Origin: Halopiger aswanensis
GTDB lineage: Archaea; Halobacteriota; Halobacteria; Halobacteriales; Natrialbaceae
Length of the DNA stretch: 64,000 nucleotides
Direction: 5' to 3'
Assembly (NCBI RefSeq): GCF_003610195.1
Contig: NZ_RAPO01000003.1
Span: 62,001-126,000, forward strand
Made by a program: the position numbers and the translations under genes. Shown here piece by piece: positions 57,499 to 64,000 of the stretch. The notes beneath the pieces were generated by a model. That model saw nothing but the letters and a program-made list of their open reading frames with translations. It was not told the origin of the DNA and did no database searches. Every line of letters begins with the position of its first letter. The stretch's first letter is position 1.

Positions 57499-58858
57499 AG
57501 TAGTCCCTCCAGTTGTCGTGGGCCGGTTCGGCGAGCGGTCGGTGATCGACGATGCCGGGCGATTCGACGACCGGGAACGAGCTCTCGGCCATCCGGACGG
57601 CGTCGAAGGCGGGGCTCTCGGCGAAGGCCGCCGCCTGCGGTCGTTCGTGAACCAACTGCTCGACGGCGCCGGCGGGCTGGTGGCGAAGCTCGCTGATGCC
57701 GTCCTCGTCGAGGTCGGTCGTGCGGGCGTCCGCCCAGTAGTTGCCCCGGTCGGTGGCGTTCCAGTGGGCCTGCGAGGTCGTCTCCGCGAACGCCGCCTGG
57801 TCGTTGGCGACGAAGCTGTTGCCCGCCACGACGGCGTTGGTGCTGCCGGCCGTGACGTGGACGCCGACCTCGTTCTCGAGGACGAGGTTGTCCGCCAAGC
57901 GGTTGTCCTGCGCGTTGGTGACGTACAGGCCGTTCCCGTTGCCGACGAGTTCGTTGCCGACGACCGCGCTGTCCTCGACGTCTTTGAGCAGGACGCCGTG
58001 GCCGCTCGTGCCGTCGTTGTTCACCGCGGTGTTGTTCTCGAGGGTCAACCCCTTCGAGACCATCAGCGCGAAGCCGACGTCGTTGTCGAAGGCGGTGTTG
58101 TTCTCGAGGTGGTTGTCGTTCGAGTACATGTAGTGGACGCCGTAGCGCATGTCCCACATCCGGTTGCCCTCGGCGTGGACGCCCTCGGCCCACTGGTAGT
58201 AGATGCCGTCGCGGACGGTCGTGATCGAGTTGTTGCGGATCTCGGCGTCCGTCGACTCCCAGAGGTGGATCCCGTTGCCGCGCTGGACCGTCTGGACGTC
58301 CTCCCGTCCCGCGATCAGACTGTCCTCGACGGTCACGTCGTCGACGCTCCCGATCCAGATCCCGAAGGCGTTCTCCGTCAGCCGAAGCTCCGAGAGCGTC
58401 GCGCTCGAGCCGTTTACGAGCACGCCGCTGTCGTCGGTGTTCTTGTCGAGTCCGGAGTTGCGGACCCAGACGCCCTCGAGGGTCACGTCGTCCGCGGTGA
58501 TCTCGACGACCGTTCCCTCCTCGCCGCCGTCGATCACGGCCGCGTCGCGCTCGACGGCCGCGACGGTCACGTTCGGCGTGTCGACGGTGACGCGCTCGTC
58601 GAAGCGGCCCTCGAGCAGGATCTCGTCGCCGGGTTCGGCGGCGTCGACGGCTGCTTGCAGGGAGTCGTATTCCTGGCCCTCGAGCGTCGCCGTGCCGTCG
58701 GCTTCGGGGGCGTCGGCGTCGTGGACGTCCGGCACGTCCGCGCGCCAGTCGTCGACGCTCTCGTCGCTGCTCGAGCCGTCCGTCGCGGCGACGGCGGCAC
58801 CGGCCAGCGAGGCGACGAGCACGACCGCAGCGAGGACGGCGAAGTAGCGCTCGGTCAC
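57479..58858 (-). CDS. nosD: NosD periplasmic beta-helix protein
   Basis: A 459-residue exported protein needed to assemble the NosZ copper-sulfide cluster. A Sec signal fills residues 5-25. A right-handed beta-helix follows, seen as many repeats of the type NNSITTVRDGIYYQW, NHLENNTAFDNDVGF and NTAVNNDGTSGHG from about residue 100 to 370. The start is GTG in a GTGA overlap with the stop of the preceding membrane-protein gene. Confidence 0.92.
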   Translation of the reverse strand: MTERYFAVLAAVVLVASLAGAAVAATDGSSSDESVDDWRADVPDVHDADAPEADGTATLEGQEYDSLQAAVDAAEPGDEILLEGRFDERVTVDTPNVTVAAVERDAAVIDGGEEGTVVEITADDVTLEGVWVRNSGLDKNTDDSGVLVNGSSATLSELRLTENAFGIWIGSVDDVTVEDSLIAGREDVQTVQRGNGIHLWESTDAEIRNNSITTVRDGIYYQWAEGVHAEGNRMWDMRYGVHYMYSNDNHLENNTAFDNDVGFALMVSKGLTLENNTAVNNDGTSGHGVLLKDVEDSAVVGNELVGNGNGLYVTNAQDNRLADNLVLENEVGVHVTAGSTNAVVAGNSFVANDQAAFAETTSQAHWNATDRGNYWADARTTDLDEDGISELRHQPAGAVEQLVHERPQAAAFAESPAFDAVRMAESSFPVVESPGIVDHRPLAEPAHDNWRDYYADHDH

Positions 58859-59736
58859 GGTCCATCACCGTCCGGTCGAGTATCGCCGTCAGTTCGGGCA
58901 CGGGGACCGCCGTCCGTCCGCGGGCTGTGGCCGTCAGTTGCGACCGACTCGGTCGTCTGGCCGGTCGCGCCGGGCTGCTCGCCGGTCGGCTGGTCGTCTG
59001 TCGGGTGGTTGCCGTCGCTCGAGTCCTCGCGCTCGCCTCGATCGCCGATTCGATCCCGGAACCGCTCCCAACCGCCGCGGACGAGCGCCGGCGCGTCGTC
59101 GATCGTCGCCTGGGAGTGTCGCAACACGGCGGCGACCGCCAGCAGGGCGACCGCGACGACCAGCAGGTAGCCGCCGGGGCCGAGCCAGGCGGTGCCGTCG
59201 ATGTTGGCGACCGCGTAGTCGCCAAGCAGCGGCGGGGTAAAGCCGTCGACGCCGTTGAGCGGCGCCGCCGGATCGAGGGTGTGGCCGGCCTGGTAGAGCC
59301 GGTACTGGATGATCGCGGCCATCGTCCCGAAGATGGCAACCGTCCCGCCCAGCAACGCGACCAGTCCGCGCTCGAGTTTCCCGCTCGGGAGCAGGGAGAC
59401 GACCGCGGACGCACCGGCCAACCCGACGAACGCGACCGGGCCGAGGATCCACTCGGGGGCGGCGATCGCCTTCTCGTGGACGTCGTAGTTGGGGTCGACG
59501 TACACCGGGTCCGGGTAGTAGAACCCGACGTACTTGTTGAGCGCGTGGACCTCCTGGAAGTCGCCGCCGATCCGCGGGTAGGCGTACAGTTCGACGACGA
59601 GCGTCTCGACGTACTGTGGCGCCTCGAACGTGATCCGCCACACTGGCAACGCCAGTGCGAGCAGGAACAGCCCCGCCGCTGTCAACGGGAGGGCGCGCCG
59701 GAGTTCGGTCAGTCGCGTGAGGCGGGACGTAGTCAT
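58855..59736 (-). CDS. Nos-operon membrane protein of unknown function
   Basis: A 293-residue protein with four hydrophobic helices (about residues 15-32, 95-115, 122-142 and 190-210). A large extracytoplasmic loop after the first (YAYPRIGGDFQEVHALNKYVGFYYPDP) contains His and Tyr residues. The C-terminal 80 residues are a polar Asp/Gly/Thr tail. It sits between nosZ and nosD, where an electron-donor or assembly factor is expected because nosR is absent. That role is inferred from position. Confidence 0.75.
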   Translation of the reverse strand: MTTSRLTRLTELRRALPLTAAGLFLLALALPVWRITFEAPQYVETLVVELYAYPRIGGDFQEVHALNKYVGFYYPDPVYVDPNYDVHEKAIAAPEWILGPVAFVGLAGASAVVSLLPSGKLERGLVALLGGTVAIFGTMAAIIQYRLYQAGHTLDPAAPLNGVDGFTPPLLGDYAVANIDGTAWLGPGGYLLVVAVALLAVAAVLRHSQATIDDAPALVRGGWERFRDRIGDRGEREDSSDGNHPTDDQPTGEQPGATGQTTESVATDGHSPRTDGGPRARTDGDTRPDGDGP

Positions 59737-59743
59737 GGGTGGA

Positions 59744-61648
59744 TCACTCCGCGGGTTCGACGATCAGTCGCGAGCGCATCTCGAGGTGCAGTGCGCTACA
59801 GAAGAACGCACAGTACATCCAGTAGACGCCGGGCTCGTCGGCGGTGAAGGTGACCTCGCGGGTTTCCTGTGGCGCGAGCTTCAGGTTGATGTCGTGTTCG
59901 GGGATCGCCAGCGAGTGGAGGATGTCGGGCGTCTGCTCGATGTTGGTGACGGTCATCGTCACCTCGTCGCCCTCCTGGACGGTCACCTCCTGGAAGCCGA
60001 ACTCGTTGCGCGTCGAGTACATCTTCACGTGGACCTGCCCGTCCTCGCGGACGATGTCGGACTCGCCGTGGTCGACGAACTCCTCGTCGTAGTCTTCGGG
60101 GTCGTAGATGTCCGCGGGTTCGATCTTGTCCGCGCTGACGATCGAGGCGTCGTGGGGCTCGGCGTAGGACGGCGTGTCCTTCACGAGTTGCATCCCCGCC
60201 TCGTCGTCGCCGATGTAGATCAGCTGGTCGTTTTCGGGCTTCATCGGCCCGACGTTGAGGAACCGATCCTTCGAGAGCTTGTTCAGCGAGATCAGCCAGT
60301 CGCCCTGCGGATCGGCGGTGTACGACTCGGCGGCGATCAGGTGGCCGGGGTTGTAGTGGACGTCGATCTTCTCGACGACCGGATCCTCGGACTGAGCCTC
60401 CGCCTCGACGGCGGCTTCGATGTCCCACTTGACGACCTGCGAGTCGATGAACAGCGTCGTGTAGGCGTGGCCGCGGCCGTCGTAGGCGGTGTGCAGCGGC
60501 CCCATCCCGAGGCTCGGCCGGCCGACGATCGCGTCGTTGGGGTCGTCGACCTCGGCGAGTTGCTCGATGTCGATCACTGAGGCGGTCGGGTCGAGCTTCC
60601 CGCTGGCGATCGCGTACTGGTTGTCCGGTGTGACGCTGACCCCGTGGGGGCTCTTGGCCACGTCGATGTAGCGGACGATCGGCCGGTCGCCGCCGTTCAG
60701 GTCGCTGTCGCGGGTACCGTCGACGACCGGGACGCCGCCGATCTCCTCGTACTGGCCGTTCTCGACGGCCTCCTCGATGGCGGGCACGTCGAAGGCCTTC
60801 AGCCAGTCGGTGTCGGTCGAGGACATCTCGCTCTCGGTGGTGGCGTGCTCGCTGTTGTAGCCGGTCGCGAAGAACCACCGGCCCTCCTTGCTGCCGTCGC
60901 CGTTGTCCATGTTGCCGTCGACCAGCACCTCCCACTCGACGTTCATCGTCTCGGGGTCGATCGCGGCGATGGTCGACGTGTAGCTGTCGGGGTCGGTGAG
61001 GTCCTGTCCGTCGTTTGGCATCGGGACGCGGAACTCGCCGACGCCGAAGACGTACTTCGTGTCCGGCAGCAGACAGCAGGCGCCGTGGGTCCCCTGCTGG
61101 TTGGGAATGTCGACGATGGCGTCCGTCTCGAAGTATTTGAGGTTGATCCGGGCCATCCGGCCGTTCGCCTTGTCGTTGACGAACGCCCAGCGGCCGTCGT
61201 AGTCGTTGTCGGTCTGGCTCACGCGCGGGTGGTGCGTGTCACCCCACGAGTAGCCGCCCGACTCATCTAACATCTCGCTCGTACGATCGTCGTAGCCGTA
61301 GCCGCGGGCGCTCTCCCGGCCGAACACCGGGATTCGCATCAGCTGACGCATCGACGGCACGCCGTAGACGCGGATCTCGCCGGAGTGACCCCCGGAGAGG
61401 AACGCGTAGTAGTCGTCGTGCTCGCCCGGCGGGACGCTCGCATCGACGTCGCCGGCCGCGGCGAGCCCGTCGTCCTGATCGTTGAGCAGGCCCGTACAGC
61501 CGGCCAGCGAGCCCATCGCACCGGCGGCTGCACCCGCCTTCATGAAGTCGCGGCGCGGAATGCGATCGAACAGCGGTTCTCGCTCGGTGCCCGCGTCGAT
61601 CTCGCTCTCGCTCGAGTCCTGCGTCGGGGAAGTGGATTCGTCGGTCAT
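59744..61648 (-). CDS. nosZ: Nitrous oxide reductase
   Basis: A 634-residue copper enzyme that reduces N2O to N2 outside the membrane. A Tat motif RRDFMKAG and lipobox LAGC near residue 52 suggest lipid anchoring. The seven-bladed propeller contains the CuZ histidine segments (GGHSGEIRVYG, DTHHPRVSQT, QGTHGACCLLPD). The C-terminal cupredoxin has the CuA ligands in YWMYCAFFCSALHLEM. It is the first gene of the operon, with candidate operators 88-150 bp upstream. Confidence 0.96.
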   Translation of the reverse strand: MTDESTSPTQDSSESEIDAGTEREPLFDRIPRRDFMKAGAAAGAMGSLAGCTGLLNDQDDGLAAAGDVDASVPPGEHDDYYAFLSGGHSGEIRVYGVPSMRQLMRIPVFGRESARGYGYDDRTSEMLDESGGYSWGDTHHPRVSQTDNDYDGRWAFVNDKANGRMARINLKYFETDAIVDIPNQQGTHGACCLLPDTKYVFGVGEFRVPMPNDGQDLTDPDSYTSTIAAIDPETMNVEWEVLVDGNMDNGDGSKEGRWFFATGYNSEHATTESEMSSTDTDWLKAFDVPAIEEAVENGQYEEIGGVPVVDGTRDSDLNGGDRPIVRYIDVAKSPHGVSVTPDNQYAIASGKLDPTASVIDIEQLAEVDDPNDAIVGRPSLGMGPLHTAYDGRGHAYTTLFIDSQVVKWDIEAAVEAEAQSEDPVVEKIDVHYNPGHLIAAESYTADPQGDWLISLNKLSKDRFLNVGPMKPENDQLIYIGDDEAGMQLVKDTPSYAEPHDASIVSADKIEPADIYDPEDYDEEFVDHGESDIVREDGQVHVKMYSTRNEFGFQEVTVQEGDEVTMTVTNIEQTPDILHSLAIPEHDINLKLAPQETREVTFTADEPGVYWMYCAFFCSALHLEMRSRLIVEPAE

Positions 61649-61735
61649 GGTCCTGAACGATGTCGGGGTGGCGCCCGACGGTGGGCGCCCCCGATCATCA
61701 CAGATGATTCTCGGAACTCCGGGGTATTAGAGCAG

Positions 61736-61780
61736 GAGAGCTATTCCTACGGGGTGAGAGCAATTCCTACCGCGTAGGAA
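61736..61780. promoter_or_regulatory. GTAGGAAT repeats upstream of nosZ
   Basis: On the nosZ strand GTAGGAATTGCTCTC and GTAGGAATAGCTCTC form a direct repeat with exactly 20 bp period. The outer one is extended by an inverted copy to a perfect palindrome TTCCTAC-CGC-GTAGGAA (61764-61780). A TATA-like CTAATA lies just downstream near 61727. This looks like an activator or repressor site. Confidence 0.6.
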
Positions 61781-61786
61781 GTCACG

Positions 61787-61798
61787 CGAACCGGTTCG
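61787..61798. promoter_or_regulatory. CGAA-N4-TTCG palindrome upstream of nosZ
   Basis: CGAACCGGTTCG is a perfect palindrome, seven bases outside the GTAGGAA palindrome. It has the form CGAA-N4-TTCG that I recall as the proposed site of NarO, the haloarchaeal denitrification regulator. Confidence 0.5.
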
Positions 61799-61896
61799 GC
61801 ACAACAGTGGTTACGGGACGATGAGTCTCGGTTGCGGGTACTGTTCCGGGCAGCCCGGACCGGCCACCGGACCGTCACTGAACCGTCGACCGCCGC

Positions 61897-62421
61897 TCAG
61901 ACGTCCCGGAAGATCCGGTACGCGCCCTGGCCGATCGCCACCTCGCGCGTCTCGCCGTCGGGCGTCGTACTCTCGACGAGGATCTCGCTGACGCCGACGC
62001 TCGAGCCGGCTCGGACCACGTTCGCCGTCGCCGCCAGATCCCCCGTCGCGGGCCGCAGGTAGTTGACGTTGAGGTTGATCGTCGCGATGCTCGCGGCGAA
62101 GGGGTCCTCGAGTTCGGTCCGCAGCGCCAGGCCGCCGGCCGTATCGAGCAGGGTGGCGGCGATACCGCCGTGGATGTCCGCCCGGCGGCCGTCCGGGCCG
62201 TGCGGGCGCGTGTTGGTCAGTTTCTCGTCGTAGGGCACCGAGAGCGTCATCGTTCCCGGGCCCACGTTGTCGACGCTGGTACCGATCCACGAGAGGAACT
62301 CCTGGTGTTCGTCGATGAAGTGCTGGACGAACCCCTCGAGGTCGCCGGTCGACTCGAACTCGTCCATCGCCGCGCTGAACTCGTCGGCGTCGGCGTCGGC
62401 GTCGGTGTCGGTGTCGGTCAT
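61897..62421 (-). CDS. PaaI-type hotdog-fold thioesterase
   Basis: A 174-residue protein. The hotdog domain starts near residue 30 with FVQHFIDEHQEFLSWIGTSVDNVGPGTMTL. The active-site motif ADIHGGIAATLLDTAGGLAL and the strands TINLNVNYLRPATGDL and VGVSEILVES follow. It hydrolyses acyl-CoA thioesters. The first 14 residues are an alternating Thr/Asp/Ala run (repeat of GTCGGC/GTCGGT on the DNA). It is transcribed in the same direction as nosZ but separated by about 250 bp. Confidence 0.88.
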   Translation of the reverse strand: MTDTDTDADADADEFSAAMDEFESTGDLEGFVQHFIDEHQEFLSWIGTSVDNVGPGTMTLSVPYDEKLTNTRPHGPDGRRADIHGGIAATLLDTAGGLALRTELEDPFAASIATINLNVNYLRPATGDLAATANVVRAGSSVGVSEILVESTTPDGETREVAIGQGAYRIFRDV

Positions 62422-62565
62422 GCACCCCCGTCCGACGGGGACGCCCTTTATCGCTGCGTTTCACGGTCGTTCGGTTGTCGTGCGTTTGTTTCCGGATCGG
62501 GTCTCGAGTGCGGGGCGAGCCGTTTCACGCGTACAACGAAGTGCCCGACGACCGTACGATCGCGT

Positions 62566-63948
62566 ATGGCCGACCGATCGACTCCCCGAACTCGAGCGCG
62601 ATCTCTACCCGCCCACGAGGCGGATCCGCCGACGCACGAGGGCCTGCCCGTCATCGGCAACACGCACCAACTCGTTCGCGAGCAAGGCGGGCTGTACGAG
62701 GACGCAGCCGAGCGCGGCGACGTCGTGGAGCTTCGGATTCTCGGCTTCGGCGAGTTCTACCAGGTGAACCACCCCGACTTGGCCGAGCGGATCCTCGTCG
62801 ACGACCGCGACCGGTTCCGGAAGGCCAGCCTGAGCCGAGACGACCTCGGCGACCTCCTCGGGCAGGGACTGGTCTTGAGCGAGGGCGACCTGTGGGAGCG
62901 ACAGCGCGCGCGGATCCAGCCGGCCTTCTACATGGATCAGATCGCGGACTACGCCGACGTGATGACCGCGGAGACTCGGGCAGTAGCCGACCAGTGGGCC
63001 GAGAAGCCGATCGTGAACGTCGAGCGCGAGATGAAAGCGCTCACGCTGCGGATCCTCGTGAAAGCGATGTTTGGATCCGAGATCGACTACGAGGCCGCGG
63101 GAATCCCCGAGACCGTGCGCAAGCTCCAGGAACCCGGCAAGCCGACCAAGCAGCCCATCGCGCGGCTGGTACCGAAGTGGGTCCCGATCCCGATGTGGCG
63201 CCGGTACAAGGAGGGGATCCGCGAGATGGAGACGCTCATCGAGACGTTCGTCGAACGGCGCCGGGAGGCGGGCCTCGAGGGGCGCGACGACCTCCTCTCG
63301 AGGCTCCTGACCGCCACCGACGAGTCGGGTGAGACGATGTCCGAACGGTTGCTCCGGGACGAACTGATGACGTTCCTGTTCGCCGGCCACGAGACGACGG
63401 CGACGGCGCTGACCTTTACTTGGCTGTTACTCGCTCAGCATCCGGCCGTCGAACGGCGACTCGTCGACGAACTCGAGGCGGTGCTGGACGGCGACCGCGC
63501 GACCTTCGCGGACGTTCCCGAACTCGAGTACACCGAGGCGGTGCTACGCGAAGCGATGCGGCTCTATCCGCCCGTACCGTCGATTCCGCGGGAGACGACG
63601 GAAGCGCTCACCCTCGGCGGGTACTCGATCCCCGAGGGCGCGACTGTGGCGCCGATGCAGTGGACGATCCACCGCGACGACCGCTTCTGGGACGAGCCGC
63701 TGACGTTCGATCCCGGACGGTTCCTGGGAGACGAGGCCGAGCGGCCGGACCTGGCGTACTTCCCGTTCGGCGCCGGCCCGCGGCGGTGTATCGGCCAGCA
63801 GTTCGCGCTCGTGGAGGGCACGCTGATCCTCGCGACGCTGGCCCGGCGGTACCACCCCGAGCTCGTCTCCGATCCGGACGTCGACCTCTCCGTGAGCATC
63901 ACGACGCGGCCGCTCGAGCCGATCGAGTTGCGCGTCGAACCGCGCTGA
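62566..63948 (+). CDS. Cytochrome P450
   Basis: A 460-residue soluble monooxygenase. The I-helix oxygen-binding motif is FAGHETTA near residue 270, the ExxR of helix K is in LREAMRLYPP near 330, and the heme loop FPFGAGPRRCIGQQFA near 400 carries the cysteine ligand. The lack of a membrane anchor suits the CYP174-like haloarchaeal P450s. Substrate and redox partner are unknown; no ferredoxin gene is adjacent. The ATG at MADRSTPRTR is the first that excludes thioesterase-gene shadow sequence. Confidence 0.93.
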   Translation: MADRSTPRTRARSLPAHEADPPTHEGLPVIGNTHQLVREQGGLYEDAAERGDVVELRILGFGEFYQVNHPDLAERILVDDRDRFRKASLSRDDLGDLLGQGLVLSEGDLWERQRARIQPAFYMDQIADYADVMTAETRAVADQWAEKPIVNVEREMKALTLRILVKAMFGSEIDYEAAGIPETVRKLQEPGKPTKQPIARLVPKWVPIPMWRRYKEGIREMETLIETFVERRREAGLEGRDDLLSRLLTATDESGETMSERLLRDELMTFLFAGHETTATALTFTWLLLAQHPAVERRLVDELEAVLDGDRATFADVPELEYTEAVLREAMRLYPPVPSIPRETTEALTLGGYSIPEGATVAPMQWTIHRDDRFWDEPLTFDPGRFLGDEAERPDLAYFPFGAGPRRCIGQQFALVEGTLILATLARRYHPELVSDPDVDLSVSITTRPLEPIELRVEPR

Positions 63949-64000
63949 TAGACGTCACCGTCCGTCGTTGACGGGCGCATTCCTCGCGGCCGCCGCCGTG

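Overview
The window is chromosomal DNA of a halophilic archaeon (class Halobacteria, probably order Natrialbales). The evidence is high GC, very acidic proteins, archaeal replication protein A (RPA) homologues, a doublet histone, an archaeal RNase P RNA, TATA boxes about 26-30 nt upstream of many start codons (leaderless transcripts), a PGF-CTERM surface protein, Tat lipoproteins and haloarchaea-specific DUF families. It carries about 60 protein genes, five tRNAs (Val-TAC, Phe-GAA, His-GTG, Asn-GTT, Arg-GCG) and RNase P RNA. I see no rRNA, CRISPR array, integrase or complete insertion sequence.

Layout. 1-9 kb: truncated lipoprotein, a radical SAM protein with an unusual cysteine spacing, DUF373, a prenyl synthase, a chemoreceptor and etfBA. 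9-21 kb: mostly single housekeeping genes (TRAM, Tfx, PadR and cold-shock proteins, queuosine-precursor transporter, M29 peptidase, DUF309, Azf-type glucose-6-phosphate dehydrogenase, MptD, creatininase family) and an ABC exporter. 21.5-31 kb: tRNA-Val and tRNA-Phe with repeat-rich tails, TauE/SafE, a four-gene NitT/TauT-type importer with two permeases, a second ABC exporter and an aldo/keto reductase. 33-43 kb: information-processing genes, namely rpa3-rpap3, moaB, cca, a histone deacetylase-family enzyme next to the doublet histone, and rpa2; a VOC dioxygenase/esterase pair also lies here. 44-46.6 kb: five small regulatory genes (two DUF7344, two HalOD1, one bacterio-opsin-activator type). 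46.7-54.4 kb: rnpB, AMMECR1, a chlorite-dismutase-like protein, NAD salvage (nicotinate phosphoribosyltransferase and nicotinamidase) and tandem Hvo_1808-type surface proteins with HExxH motifs. 55-61.7 kb: a compact nitrous oxide reductase operon, nosZ-membrane protein-nosD-nosF-nosY-nosL, with several candidate operators upstream. 61.9-64 kb: a thioesterase and a cytochrome P450.

The most unusual signal is not a gene. Downstream of four of the five tRNAs there are extra copies, direct or inverted, of the tRNA 3' end (T-arm plus acceptor strand), interleaved with stem-loops. The stems differ in sequence. The core keeps a pattern compatible with tandem G-A/A-G pairs, then an A-T or G-C pair, then C-G, often closed by a GNA triloop. 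The same core occurs behind the radical SAM gene, where the gene's 3' end is itself duplicated, and a 3' fragment of the nicotinate phosphoribosyltransferase gene is duplicated near 48.1 kb. Together these suggest a hairpin-associated process that copies 3' ends of genes.
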